A stretch of 64,000 nt of DNA. It comes from Eikenella exigua. GTDB lineage: Bacteria > Pseudomonadota > Gammaproteobacteria > Burkholderiales > Neisseriaceae. The first letter of the stretch is position 1. Each line of letters opens with the position of its first letter. This document shows positions 1 through 9,113 of the stretch, piece by piece. A program made the position numbers and the translations under genes. The stretch is from positions 620,001-684,000 of the forward strand of contig NZ_CP038018.1 of the NCBI RefSeq assembly GCF_008805035.1, written 5' to 3'. The notes under the pieces were generated by a model. That model ran no database searches. It saw nothing but the letters and a program-made list of their open reading frames with translations, and was not told the origin of the DNA.

Positions 1-1145
1 TACACGGTGAGGGTGTAGAAATTGTTCATTTCCACATAGCTGGCGGGGCGCACGGGATGGGCGGTGGGGCCGGCGTCTTCGGGGAATTGGTGGGCGCGCA
101 GGAAGGATACGTTTTCAATCCGGCGGACTTCGCGGCTGGCGCGGTCGGCGGAGAATTCTTGGTCGCGGAATACGGTGAGGCCTTCTTTGAGCGAGAGCTG
201 GAACCAGTCGCGGCAGGTAACGCGGTTACCGGTCCAGTTGTGGAAGTATTCGTGGGCGATTACGCCTTCCACGCGCTCGAAATCGGCATCGGTGGCGGTG
301 CGGCTGTCGGCTAGTACGCAGGCGGTGTTGAAAATGTTCAAGCCTTTGTTTTCCATCGCGCCCATGTTGAAGTCGCCCACGGCCACCACCATGAAAATAT
401 CCAAATCGTATTCGAGGCCGAAACGGGTTTCGTCCCAACGCATGGCGTGTTTGAGCGATTCGATGCCGAAGCGCACTTTGCCGGCATCTTCGGCACGGGT
501 GAAGAATTCGAGCGCCACTTGGCGGCCGCTTCGGGTGGTGAAGCTGTCACGGGTGCACACCAAGTCGCCGGCCACGAGGGCGAACAGGTAGCTGGGTTTG
601 GCGAAGGGGTCGTGCCATTCGACCCAGTGGCGGTTGTCAGGCAGCGTGCCGTGGCCGGTGCGGTTGCCGTTGGAAAGCAGCACGGGGAAGCGGGCGTGGT
701 CGGCGCTGATGCGGGTGGTGTAGATGCCCATCACGTCAGGGCGGTCGGGGTGGTAGGTGATTTTGCGGAAGCCTTCCGGTTCGCATTGGGTGTAGAGGTT
801 GCCGCCGCTCGCGTAAAGCCCCATCAGGGATTTGTTTTGGTGCGGATAAAGGCGGGTGGCTACGCTCAGCTTGAAGGGTTGGGCGGGGACGTTCGGGATG
901 GATAGGGTGTTGTTTTCTAAAGTGTAGGCGGTTTCAGGTAGCCTTTGGCCGTTGAGCTCGAGGGAAACCAGCTCGGCCGAGCCTTGCAGCACCAATGTGC
1001 CGCCGGCATCGGGCTGGGGCTGGATGGAAAGTTCGGCGGTAACGGCGGTATGGTCGTCATACACGTCGAAATTCAGGCGGATGTGCGGCACCAGATATTC
1101 GGGGGCGCGGTAGTCTTTGAGGTAGTGTGCGGTTTGCTGGGGCAT
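1..1145 (-). CDS. pepN: Aminopeptidase N, N-terminal part (cut by window edge)
   Basis: M1-family zinc aminopeptidase that removes N-terminal residues from peptides in the cytoplasm. About 381 N-terminal residues are visible and the frame stays open through base 1. The substrate-anchoring GAMEN motif is near residue 260. The zinc motif HEYFH starts at His298, with the third ligand Glu about 19 residues on, in KEGLTVFRD. The start is the first ATG, giving MPQQTAHYLKDY, which fits known PepN N-termini. A DUS (933-944) lies inside the frame and encodes RLPE. It follows hemY on the same strand after a DUS-pair hairpin, so it is probably transcribed separately. The identification is very secure. 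Confidence 0.95.
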   Translation of the reverse strand, partial: MPQQTAHYLKDYRAPEYLVPHIRLNFDVYDDHTAVTAELSIQPQPDAGGTLVLQGSAELVSLELNGQRLPETAYTLENNTLSIPNVPAQPFKLSVATRLYPHQNKSLMGLYASGGNLYTQCEPEGFRKITYHPDRPDVMGIYTTRISADHARFPVLLSNGNRTGHGTLPDNRHWVEWHDPFAKPSYLFALVAGDLVCTRDSFTTRSGRQVALEFFTRAEDAGKVRFGIESLKHAMRWDETRFGLEYDLDIFMVVAVGDFNMGAMENKGLNIFNTACVLADSRTATDADFERVEGVIAHEYFHNWTGNRVTCRDWFQLSLKEGLTVFRDQEFSADRASREVRRIENVSFLRAHQFPEDAGPTAHPVRPASYVEMNNFYTLTV

Positions 1146-1390
1146 GACGGGCGGCCTTGTGGAAGAATGGAAAGCGGTCATTTTAGCGCAAAACGGGGAT
1201 GGATTTTCAGGCAGCCTTATTGGCGGGAGTGGCCGTGTTGTTACACTATTGCCGTTATTGGAGGCATGTGTTGCTACCAAAGCACTTCTCTTTCCAATCG
1301 CGCCGATTTGCCTTGACATATTGCTGGTATTGCCTGCGGTTTGCTACTTTGTATGAAAAATCATGGTTTTAGTTATTATCGGCTTGAATA

Positions 1391-1452
1391 AAGGCTACCT
1401 GAAAACAAGCTGAGCAGAAATTGGCAAAGCTTGTTTTCAGGTAGCCTTTTTC
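1391..1452. terminator. DUS inverted-pair hairpin between hemY and pepN
   Basis: AGGCTACCTGAA and its complement are extended by AACAAGC/GCTTGTT into a stem of about 20 bp, with T runs on both outer sides. It lies directly after the hemY stop. Confidence 0.75.
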
Positions 1453-1461
1453 CGTATGCCC

Positions 1462-2682
1462 TTATTCGGCGGCGTTTTCGTCGTCTTCTGGGGTGATTTC
1501 GGTCAGCACCAGTTGGCGTTGCTGCTCAGCCTGCTCGGGTTTGTCCATTTCGTCGAACACTTTGGCCAGCACCAAGCGTGCTTGGGGAGTGGCTTGGGCT
1601 TGCAGACTGGCTTCGAGGTAGCCTTGGGCTTTGCCCCATAGTTGTTTGGCGTAGGCCATTTGGCCGAGGTGCAGCAGCAAGGAGGCGTCTTGCGGTGCGT
1701 CGTGCAGCCAGCCTTCCATGGTGTCCATGATTTTCTGCTGTTCGCGCGGGCTCAGGTAGCGGGCGGCTTCAATCATGGGCGGCAGGAGCTGGGCATTACG
1801 ATGCTTGGGATAGTGGGCTTTTACCCATTTCACCACACGGGGATACTGGCCGATTTGCAGCATTTTTTCGGCGATCGGGGCGCAGAGTTCGCCTTCCTGT
1901 ATTTCTTTGGGAATGCGGCCGAGGCAGGCTTTAAGGGCGGGATAGTCGGCGGCGAGGGCGAGGAGTTCGCGCCAAGCCCATTCGCGGTATTGGGCGGCTT
2001 CGGCGGCGTTGAGGGCGGAAGCTTTTTCCAGCTTGGCCACGCGGTCGAGCACTTCCAAGGGGTTGTTTTGCTCGAACATATAGCGCAGCTGCAGGCGTAC
2101 CAGGCGGGTGAGCTTGGGGTTGATGGCGGCAGCAGCGGCCAGGGCGGCCTCGGCGGCGGGATAATCCTGCCGGTTGAGCGCGGATTCGGCTTCGAGCAGG
2201 TGGCGCGAGAGCTGGGCTTTATGCGGCAGCTGGGCGATTTCTTTCAGGTAGCCTTCACGCTTAGCATCGTCGCCCATTTGGTCGGCGCTATGCACGGCGA
2301 GCATCAGGGCGAGGGTGCGGTTGTGACCGGCTTCTTTGTTTTCCAGCACTTTGGCGGCTTCTTGCTCGGCGTGTTGGAATTTGCCTTCAAAGTAGGCGAG
2401 GCCGGCTTTGTTGAGCGCAGTTTCGGCATGATGCGCCTGGCGGCTGCGGCCGAAGCGGCGCACGCGGCCGGGAATGTTGATGATGCCGTTAATCAGGCGC
2501 AGCAGCAGGTAGAGCAGCACCACGAACACGAGCATGGCGCCCACAAATAAATGCAGGTTTACCGCAATCTGGGTTTGGGTTTGATCGATAACGATATACA
2601 CGTTGCCACTGTAATGCTGCGCGGCAATGGTGAGGCCGACTGCGGCGGCAAACAGCACGATAATCCAAATCAGGCCTTTCAT
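1462..2682 (-). CDS. hemY: HemY-like inner-membrane TPR protein
   Basis: Protein of 406 residues matching the proteobacterial HemY family, which accompanies hemD and hemX and is linked to late haem synthesis. The biochemical role is not firmly known. Two membrane segments sit at about residues 3-20 and 45-65. Alanine-rich helical repeats of TPR type fill the rest, and the tail is acidic (EITPEDDENAAE). The ATG overlaps the hemX stop by four bases (ATGA), so the two are translationally coupled. A DUS at 2243-2254 lies in frame and encodes GYLK. This protein is not the unrelated protoporphyrinogen oxidase also called HemY. Confidence 0.88.
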   Translation of the reverse strand: MKGLIWIIVLFAAAVGLTIAAQHYSGNVYIVIDQTQTQIAVNLHLFVGAMLVFVVLLYLLLRLINGIINIPGRVRRFGRSRQAHHAETALNKAGLAYFEGKFQHAEQEAAKVLENKEAGHNRTLALMLAVHSADQMGDDAKREGYLKEIAQLPHKAQLSRHLLEAESALNRQDYPAAEAALAAAAAINPKLTRLVRLQLRYMFEQNNPLEVLDRVAKLEKASALNAAEAAQYREWAWRELLALAADYPALKACLGRIPKEIQEGELCAPIAEKMLQIGQYPRVVKWVKAHYPKHRNAQLLPPMIEAARYLSPREQQKIMDTMEGWLHDAPQDASLLLHLGQMAYAKQLWGKAQGYLEASLQAQATPQARLVLAKVFDEMDKPEQAEQQRQLVLTEITPEDDENAAE

Positions 2683-3926
2683 GATTCAATCCCCTTGTGA
2701 GCGGCGGAAGCCTGAGCCGGCGCTGGAAGCGCGGGGGCGGAGGCTGCCGGTGTGGGTTGGCTGGCCGGCGCGGGCACGGAAACGGGCGCGGCAGGCTGCG
2801 AAGCGGCAGCTTCAGAAGCGGCTTCAGGCTGGCCGAGGATTTCGCCTTGGCGCTGCTGGCGGTAGTCGGCGATGGCTTTCAGGCTGGCAGAAAGGCTGTC
2901 GCCCACGTTGCCGCTACCCGGCTGGATGGCTTTGAGCTGGGCGATTTCGCGCAGCCAGGATTGGGCCGCGGGGGTAGCAGCGTCAAAGTATTGGCGCACG
3001 GCGTTTTCCGAGGCGGCCAGGTCGTTTTGGTAAATATCGTTTTGACGCTGCATCAGAGCCACGCGGGCAGAGAGCAGGTGTAGGCGCAGGTTTTCGCGCA
3101 CATAAAATGCCTGTTCGGGCGACATCAGGAGCGCATCGGTGCTATTGAGGCGGCGGATTTCCACCATGCCTTTGAGACCGCCGAGAGTGCGGTTCCAGGC
3201 TTGGCGCCACCACGGATCATTTGGCGAGGTGGCAGCAGGTGCGGCGGCTTGCGGCGGGCGCAGGCTGGAATCGGCCAAGAGCGGCAGTGCGCCTACGGCG
3301 GCTTCCAGGCGGCTCAAGCGCAGCGCGGCATTGGCGGTGTCGGTGAAGGGGCGCTGGCGCAGTTTGGCCAAGTCGGCACTAACGGCCTGCTTCAAAGGCA
3401 GCAGCTGCGGCTGCTCGAAACGCGCCAAACGGGCATCCAGTCCTTCGAGCACAGCCACGGCGGCAGGCACATTGTCGGCAATCACCAGCTGCTGACCGGC
3501 CAGATTGAGCGCGGCCTCGGCTTCGTCCACCACCCAGTCGCTACGGGTTTTCAGCAGCTCTTGCAGGGCGCGGTTGTTGGCGGCAACTTCAGCCTGCTGG
3601 GTTTGCATATCGCTTTGCAGCTGCTTGATTATAGCTTCATTGTCTTGCAGCTTGCGGCCGGCATCGGCCAAGAGGGCGGCATTTTGCGATTCGCCCAAGG
3701 CAGCCTGATTGATTTTTTGATCGAACTGGATTTCCTGGCGTTTGAGCAGGTTTTGCCCCTGCACAAACAAAAAGCCGCTGGCACCGAGGCCGAGCACGGC
3801 CAGCACGAGGGCAAACGCGCCTAAGCCTTTGCCGCCGGATTTAACAACCACCGGCGCGACAGGGCTGGCCGGGGCGGGAGCGGGAGGCTGTACGGCGGGT
3901 ACGGATTCGTTTTCCGGTTGGCTCAT
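2679..3926 (-). CDS. hemX: HemX-like membrane protein
   Basis: HemX family protein (about 415 residues), often annotated as uroporphyrinogen-III C-methyltransferase, although this family lacks the SAM methylase fold. It has a proline/alanine-rich cytoplasmic N-terminus, one membrane helix at about residues 35-55, a coiled coil (roughly 60-125), and a helical periplasmic domain with a Pro/Ala/Ser-rich tail. The ATG at 3926 is preferred over the upstream ATG at 3992 because AAAGGA stands a few bases before it and the protein then begins MSQPENES. It is the first intact gene of the hemX-hemY pair. The hemD expected upstream is only a remnant. Confidence 0.88.
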   Translation of the reverse strand: MSQPENESVPAVQPPAPAPASPVAPVVVKSGGKGLGAFALVLAVLGLGASGFLFVQGQNLLKRQEIQFDQKINQAALGESQNAALLADAGRKLQDNEAIIKQLQSDMQTQQAEVAANNRALQELLKTRSDWVVDEAEAALNLAGQQLVIADNVPAAVAVLEGLDARLARFEQPQLLPLKQAVSADLAKLRQRPFTDTANAALRLSRLEAAVGALPLLADSSLRPPQAAAPAATSPNDPWWRQAWNRTLGGLKGMVEIRRLNSTDALLMSPEQAFYVRENLRLHLLSARVALMQRQNDIYQNDLAASENAVRQYFDAATPAAQSWLREIAQLKAIQPGSGNVGDSLSASLKAIADYRQQRQGEILGQPEAASEAAASQPAAPVSVPAPASQPTPAASAPALPAPAQASAAHKGIES

Positions 3927-4008
3927 GCTATTCCTTTCATAATATTCAATCGGTTGTGAGGCTACCTGAAAGCCGGTGTGGCGTTTGCGCACATTGGAAT
4001 TTCAATTT

Positions 4009-4290
4009 TCAGGTAGCCTGAGTTAGGTGTTGCCGTTCGGCAATTAAAGCGTTTTCCAACTCTGCAGCCGAACTGAGCAGGCGGATGCGTGCCGCGCCGG
4101 CTTGGCTCAATACCTCGGCGATGCGCGGGTGGTGGGCGAAGTATAGCAAGGATTGCAGCCGCTGGGTTAGGCTTGCGGGCATGACGGCGAACAGCGGGCG
4201 CACTTGTTCGGCAGAGGTAATTCATGCGGCAGTAGGCTGCGCAGCAGCAAATAGCGCCCAATCAGGAGCAAGCAGCAAGCGTTGGTAGAT
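4009..4290 (-). pseudogene. hemD: hemD (uroporphyrinogen-III synthase) C-terminal remnant
   Basis: The minus strand reads ITSAEQVRPLFAVMPASL, then FAHHPRIAEVLSQAG and ELENALIAE. This resembles the end of uroporphyrinogen-III synthase, with its TSSE-type motif followed by the HPRIAE-type motif. An in-frame TGA (4222-4224) interrupts it, and the N-terminal two thirds are missing. It sits where hemD normally precedes hemX. The remnant ends in a DUS (4008-4019) whose TGA supplies the stop. No BLAST was possible, so the family call rests on motif similarity and gene order. Confidence 0.55.
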
Positions 4291-4491
4291 GTTGGTACAG
4301 GTTACCTGAAAATCATAAAAATCCAACCTTCATGTTTTGCCGATGCAAAACAAGGGAAGATTGATGATATTGAGAGCATCGGTGGGTGGGGTAACAAGAT
4401 GATACGCTTCTCGAATGTTTAAAAATATTTAAATATTATCTGCGCGTTCTGTTTTGCTGTGTTTGTTTTTACCTCGTTGAAGTTTGCGCTA
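4291..4491. other. Intergenic, no gene seen
   Basis: Low-GC stretch between pgsA and the hemD remnant. It holds one degenerate DUS (GGTTACCTGAAAA near 4305) and no convincing frame or RNA. Confidence 0.5.
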
Positions 4492-5082
4492 TCAGATAGT
4501 TTTGGGCGGGCGGGGCTGTTTGAATTCTCTGGAAGCCATTTTGAGGTAGTAGAACATCGACCACAGGGTGAGCACGCAGGCGACGAACATGAGGGTGTTG
4601 CCCAGCCAGATGAAGTCGAGGCCGAGGGCGGGCCAGCTTTGCAGCAGCAGCAGGGTGATGGCGGCCATTTGGGCGGCGGTTTTGAATTTGCCAACGGTGG
4701 CCACGGCCACGCTGTTGCGTTTGCCCAGCTGCGCCATCCATTCGCGTAGGGCGGAGATGGTGATTTCGCGGCCGATGATAATGATAGCGCAGATGGCCCA
4801 GGTGCGGTCGAGGCGGACGAGGAGGATGAGGGCGACAGCCACCATGAGTTTGTCGGCCACGGGGTCGAGGAAGGCGCCGAAGTCGGAGGTTTGCTTCCAT
4901 TTGCGGGCGAGGTAGCCATCGAACCAGTCGGTCACGGCAGCGAGCACGAATAATGCGGCGGCGCAGGTGTTGACGGTTTGGATACCCACGCGCCAGGAGG
5001 CGGGCAGGTAGAAAAGGGCGGTAAATAGCGGAATCATGAGGATGCGCGACCAGGTAAGCAGGATGGGGATGTTCCAGGGCAT
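4492..5082 (-). CDS. pgsA: CDP-diacylglycerol-glycerol-3-phosphate 3-phosphatidyltransferase
   Basis: Integral membrane enzyme of 196 residues that makes phosphatidylglycerol phosphate from CDP-diacylglycerol, the committed step to phosphatidylglycerol and cardiolipin. The CDP-alcohol phosphotransferase signature (DG-x2-AR-x8-G-x3-D-x3-D) is complete in DGYLARKWKQTSDFGAFLD and continues to PVADK. Around six hydrophobic segments and normal length support the call. It starts 11 bases after the uvrC stop on the same strand, so uvrC-pgsA form an operon, a common arrangement in proteobacteria. Confidence 0.96.
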   Translation of the reverse strand: MPWNIPILLTWSRILMIPLFTALFYLPASWRVGIQTVNTCAAALFVLAAVTDWFDGYLARKWKQTSDFGAFLDPVADKLMVAVALILLVRLDRTWAICAIIIIGREITISALREWMAQLGKRNSVAVATVGKFKTAAQMAAITLLLLQSWPALGLDFIWLGNTLMFVACVLTLWSMFYYLKMASREFKQPRPPKTI

Positions 5083-5093
5083 ATTGCGGTCTT

Positions 5094-6920
5094 TCAGTGT
5101 AGGGCTTCGTAGATTTTTTCAGCCAAGGTGCGGCTGATGCCTTCGGTTTGGGCCAAGTCGTCGATACTGGCGGCTTGGATACCGCGCAGGCCGCCGAAGC
5201 GGGTGAGCAGGTTGCGGCGGCGCTTGTCGCCCACGCCGGGGATTTCGGCCAGCGAGGAGGTAACGCGGGCTTTGCCACGTTTGCGGCGGTGGCCGGTGAT
5301 GGCAAAGCGGTGGGACTCGTCGCGCACAGTTTGCAAAAGGTGCAGGGCGGGGTGGTGCGGCGGGAGCTGGGTGATGGTGCCCAAGTGCGGAATAATCAGC
5401 TCTTCGAGGCCGGCTTTGCGCTCGGGGCCTTTGGCAATGCCGACCATGGGCAGGCGGATGCCTAAATCCTGCCATACTTGCTGCGCCATGGCCACCTGGC
5501 CTTTGCCGCCGTCGATCAGCACCAGGTCGGGCCATTTGCCGTCTTCTTCGTTGCCTTCGGCCAGTTTGCCGTAGCGGCGGGTGAGCACTTCGTGCATGGC
5601 GGCATAGTCGTCGCCGGCTTTGGCGGTTTTGATGTTGTAGCGGCGGTATTGGTCGGGGCGCATACTTTGGTTTTCATATACCACGCAGGAAGCGACGGTG
5701 GCTTCGCCTTGGGTGTGGCTGATGTCGAAGCATTCGATGCGGTTGAGCTCGGCGGTGGGCAGCTGCAGCAGTTCGGCCAGGGCTTGGACGCGTTGTCCTT
5801 GGTTTTGGTTTTGCTGCTGTTTCTGGCGCAGGGCGAGCAGGGCGTTTTGTTCGGCCATTTGCAGCCACACGCGCCGCTCGCCGCTGGTTTTGGCAATAAA
5901 GCGGATTTGTTTGCCGTGCTCTTCGATTAGGGCGGTTTGCAGGTTTTCAGGTAGCCTGAAGTTGCTGATGATGATGTCGGGCTTGTCGCGGCCGAGATAA
6001 TGCTGGGCAACGAAAGCTTCACCATAGGCGGCGGCTTCTTCGGGGGCAAAGTGGCGGCTGTCGGGGAAAAAGCTTTTTTCGCCTACGCGCCGACCATTGC
6101 GGATGCTGACCCAGTGGATACAGATGCCGTCTTGTTCGGTGGCGAGGGCGAGGATATCGATGTTGTAGGCGGCGTTAGGGTTGTTGCTGTCGATAAATTG
6201 CTGGCTCTGGATTTTGCCCAGGGCTTGGATTTGGTCGCGGTAGCGGGCAGCGTGTTCGAAGTCGAGCGTTTCGGCGGCCTGCTGCATTTTGGCGGTGAGG
6301 TTTTGCAGCAGGCGGTCGGCTTTGCCGTTGAGGAAGGTGGCGGCTTCTTCCACGCTGGTGCGGTAGTCTTCCTGTGAAATGTGGCCGACACAGGGAGCGG
6401 AACAGCGTTTGATTTGGTAGAGCAGGCAGGGGCGGTCGCGGTGTTCGAATACGCTGTCTTCGCAGGTGCGCAGCAGGAAAACTTTCTGCAAAATCTGAAT
6501 GCTGTCGCGCACGGCATAGCTATTGGGGTAGGGGCCGAAGTATTGGTTGGTTTTCTTCAGGCTGCCGCGGTAGTAGGCCATCTGTGGGTAGTCATGCCCA
6601 GTGAGCATGAGGTAGGGGTAGGACTTGTCGTCGCGAAACAGGATATTGTATTTGGGCGACAAAGCCTTGATGAAGTTGTTTTCGAGAATCAGCGCTTCGG
6701 TTTCGGAGCGGGTTACCGTGATTTCGATATGAGTAATCTGCCGTACCATCAGGGCAATGCGCGGGGATAAGTCATTTTTTTGAAAATAGCTGCCCACGCG
6801 ACGTTTGAGGTTGACGGCTTTGCCAACGTACAAAACCTGCCCATCCTTATTCGAAAAGCGGTAAACGCCGGGCAGGTTGGGCAGGTTGCTGATAATGGCA
6901 TGCGGGTCGAAATCAGACAT
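5094..6920 (-). CDS. uvrC: Excinuclease ABC subunit C
   Basis: UvrC (608 residues) makes both incisions around DNA lesions held by UvrB. The N-terminal GIY-YIG nuclease begins PGVYRF...VLYVGKA (residues 18-40). A UVR domain that binds UvrB lies near residue 205 (LDFEHAARYRDQI). The RNase H-like second nuclease covers roughly 380-540, with IECFDISH and LVLIDGGKGQ. Tandem helix-hairpin-helix motifs close the protein (IPGVGDKRRRNLL). A DUS (about 5947-5958) lies in frame as RLPENL. The ATG at 6920 has no strong ribosome site, but the protein begins MSDFDPHAIISNLPN, as in relatives. Confidence 0.97.
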   Translation of the reverse strand: MSDFDPHAIISNLPNLPGVYRFSNKDGQVLYVGKAVNLKRRVGSYFQKNDLSPRIALMVRQITHIEITVTRSETEALILENNFIKALSPKYNILFRDDKSYPYLMLTGHDYPQMAYYRGSLKKTNQYFGPYPNSYAVRDSIQILQKVFLLRTCEDSVFEHRDRPCLLYQIKRCSAPCVGHISQEDYRTSVEEAATFLNGKADRLLQNLTAKMQQAAETLDFEHAARYRDQIQALGKIQSQQFIDSNNPNAAYNIDILALATEQDGICIHWVSIRNGRRVGEKSFFPDSRHFAPEEAAAYGEAFVAQHYLGRDKPDIIISNFRLPENLQTALIEEHGKQIRFIAKTSGERRVWLQMAEQNALLALRQKQQQNQNQGQRVQALAELLQLPTAELNRIECFDISHTQGEATVASCVVYENQSMRPDQYRRYNIKTAKAGDDYAAMHEVLTRRYGKLAEGNEEDGKWPDLVLIDGGKGQVAMAQQVWQDLGIRLPMVGIAKGPERKAGLEELIIPHLGTITQLPPHHPALHLLQTVRDESHRFAITGHRRKRGKARVTSSLAEIPGVGDKRRRNLLTRFGGLRGIQAASIDDLAQTEGISRTLAEKIYEALH

Positions 6921-6991
6921 GGCCGAAGGTTTGCTGGAAAGTGAAACGGCAAGACCGGACGGCCGGCTGAATCAAACCGGCTGGAGCGCCG

Positions 6992-7459
6992 TTAGTTGCA
7001 GAATTGATTTACGTTGCTCTGATATTGCTGAACAAGCTGCTCGCGGTTTTGGATGCGGGCAGTTTGCGCGTGTTGCAGGTTGATTTTGGCAGTGCTGCAG
7101 GCGCTGGCACGGGCGGCCTCATTTTCTTCGCGCACTTTGCGGTTGGCATCTTCAATAGCTTTGTTTTCTTCAAGCTGTTTTTGGTTGGCCATGGCCTGTA
7201 AATCGGCAGCGGAGATTTCACCGTTGTTGTTCTGCACCTGTGGTAGCTGGTTTTGTTGGTGGCCGGCAGGGGCAGCGGCGGGACGCGAGGTTTGGGTGCG
7301 CACATTCACAATGTTGCTGGTGGCGGGAATGAGGTTTTTCGGCACATCGGAATAGGTGGGGCTGCGGCCATTCCATTGGTACACGTCCTCTGCCATCAGG
7401 CTACCTGAAAACAACATGGTTGCGGCGCAGGCGGCCAGCAAGGTTAATTTTTTATTCAT
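6992..7459 (-). CDS. Secreted DUF4124-type protein
   Basis: Protein of 155 residues with a signal peptide (MNKKLTLLAACAATML, cleaved near SLMA-ED). The mature start, EDVYQWNGRSPTYSDVPKN, is the DUF4124 pattern: a Tyr-Gln/Lys-Trp strand followed by an 'x-Y-S-D' turn. A Gln/Asn-rich middle and a charged helical region with two late cysteines follow. Function is unknown; the protein is expected in the periplasm. A DUS (7398-7409) lies inside the signal peptide code and gives SGSL. It is transcribed divergently from guaB. GGAAG precedes the ATG. Confidence 0.8.
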   Translation of the reverse strand: MNKKLTLLAACAATMLFSGSLMAEDVYQWNGRSPTYSDVPKNLIPATSNIVNVRTQTSRPAAAPAGHQQNQLPQVQNNNGEISAADLQAMANQKQLEENKAIEDANRKVREENEAARASACSTAKINLQHAQTARIQNREQLVQQYQSNVNQFCN

Positions 7460-7560
7460 TTGAGCGGTCTTCCCGTTGAGTCATAGTTACACAATCGGTT
7501 TCCATTGTACTTCAACTGGTGGCCTGCTGTCATGCCTGAGGCCGGTTTGTGCTGTTTTGC

Positions 7561-7589
7561 TTACTAAATGCCGGCAAATTTGCTACAAT
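7561..7589 (+). promoter_or_regulatory. Candidate guaB promoter
   Basis: TACAAT (7584-7589) with a weak -35 TTACTA (7561-7566) at 17 bases, about 40 bases before the guaB ATG. Confidence 0.35.
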
Positions 7590-7628
7590 ACGGCCGCATT
7601 ATTAGCAACCGACAAGAAGGTTTTAATC

Positions 7629-9095
7629 ATGCGAATCGTTGAAAAAGCCTACACCTTTGATGATGTATTGCTTGTTCCCGCTCATTCCCAAGTGCTGCCC
7701 AAGCACGTCTCGCTGCAAACCCGCCTTACCCGCAATATTTCCCTCAACATGCCCTTGATTTCCGCCGCCATGGACACCGTTACCGAGGCGCGATTGGCCA
7801 TTTCTATGGCACAAGAGGGCGGCATCGGCATTATTCATAAGAATATGAGCATTAAACGCCAAGCCGAAGCAGTGGCCAAGGTGAAACGGCACGAAAGCGG
7901 CGTGGTGAAAGATCCGATTACGATTGTGCCGGAAATGTTGGTTGGCCAGCTGTTGGAAATGCGTGCACAACGCAAGCGGCAGATGTCCGGCCTGCCGGTG
8001 GTGCAGGACGGCAAACTGGTGGGCTTGGTTACCAACCGTGATTTACGCTTTGAAACCCGCCTCGACCAACCGGTGTCTGCCATTATGACGCCCCGGGCCG
8101 AATTGGTTACCGTGCCTGAGGGCACCAGCATTGAAGACGCGCGCGAACTGATGCATCAGCATAAGGTCGAGCGCGTTTTGGTTGTGAACGCCCAAGACGA
8201 GCTCAAAGGCCTGATCACGGTGCGCGATATTTTGAAAACCACCGAATTCCCCTATGCCAATAAAGACCAAGACGGCCGCTTGCGCGTAGGTGCTGCGGTG
8301 GGCGTGGGCCCGGAAACCGACGAACGCGTAGCCGCCCTGGTGGCTGCCGGGGTGGACGTGATTGTGGTGGACACCGCACACGGCCACAGCCAAGGTGTTT
8401 TGGATCGGGTGCGTTGGGTGAAGGCATACTTCCCGCAAGTGCAGGTAATTGGCGGTAATATTGCCACTGCACAGGCGGCACGCGATTTGGTGGCTGCCGG
8501 GGCAGATGCAGTGAAAGTGGGCATCGGCCCGGGCTCGATTTGCACCACCCGCATCGTGGCCGGCGTGGGCGTGCCGCAGCTGACGGCGATTCACAACGTG
8601 GCCGAGGCGCTCAAAGGCACCGGCGTGCCGCTGATTGCCGACGGCGGCATCCGCTTCTCCGGCGACGTGGCCAAAGCCTTGGCTGCCGGCGCCTCCACCG
8701 TGATGCTGGGCGGCATGTTTGCCGGCACAGACGAAGCACCGGGCGAAATCGAGCTCTATCAAGGCCGCTCCTACAAATCCTATCGCGGCATGGGTTCGCT
8801 GGGCGCGATGAGCCAAGGCTCGTCCGACCGCTATTTCCAAGACAAACAAGATAGCGCCGACAAATACGTGCCCGAGGGCATCGAAGGCCGCGTGCCGTAT
8901 AAAGGGCCGATTGTGAACATTATCCACCAGCTGGTGGGCGGCTTGCGCTCCAGCATGGGCTATTTGGGCTGCGCCAATATTGCCGAAATGCACGAAAAGG
9001 CCGAGTTTGTGGAAATCACCGCCGCCGGCATGAGCGAATCGCACGTGCACGATGTGCAGATTACCAAAGAAGCTCCGAACTACCACGGGCGCTGA
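7629..9095 (+). CDS. guaB: Inosine-5'-monophosphate dehydrogenase
   Basis: NAD-dependent oxidation of IMP to XMP, the rate-limiting step toward GTP. The protein has 488 residues, the usual length. The TIM barrel is interrupted by two CBS domains at about residues 95-205. The catalytic loop GPGSICTTR places the nucleophile at Cys305. Substrate motifs DTAHGHS and ADGGIRFSGD are intact, as is the flap around SQGS. The ATG at 7629 follows AAGAAGG by eight bases; the upstream in-frame extension to 7476 has no family match. A pair of DUS hairpins follows. Confidence 0.97.
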   Translation: MRIVEKAYTFDDVLLVPAHSQVLPKHVSLQTRLTRNISLNMPLISAAMDTVTEARLAISMAQEGGIGIIHKNMSIKRQAEAVAKVKRHESGVVKDPITIVPEMLVGQLLEMRAQRKRQMSGLPVVQDGKLVGLVTNRDLRFETRLDQPVSAIMTPRAELVTVPEGTSIEDARELMHQHKVERVLVVNAQDELKGLITVRDILKTTEFPYANKDQDGRLRVGAAVGVGPETDERVAALVAAGVDVIVVDTAHGHSQGVLDRVRWVKAYFPQVQVIGGNIATAQAARDLVAAGADAVKVGIGPGSICTTRIVAGVGVPQLTAIHNVAEALKGTGVPLIADGGIRFSGDVAKALAAGASTVMLGGMFAGTDEAPGEIELYQGRSYKSYRGMGSLGAMSQGSSDRYFQDKQDSADKYVPEGIEGRVPYKGPIVNIIHQLVGGLRSSMGYLGCANIAEMHEKAEFVEITAAGMSESHVHDVQITKEAPNYHGR

Positions 9096-9113
9096 TTAGG
9101 CTTGTTAGATATA

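Noticed and set aside
8043..9086. 347-codon frame antisense to guaB
   Set aside because: A shadow of guaB; it is His-rich and has no family features.
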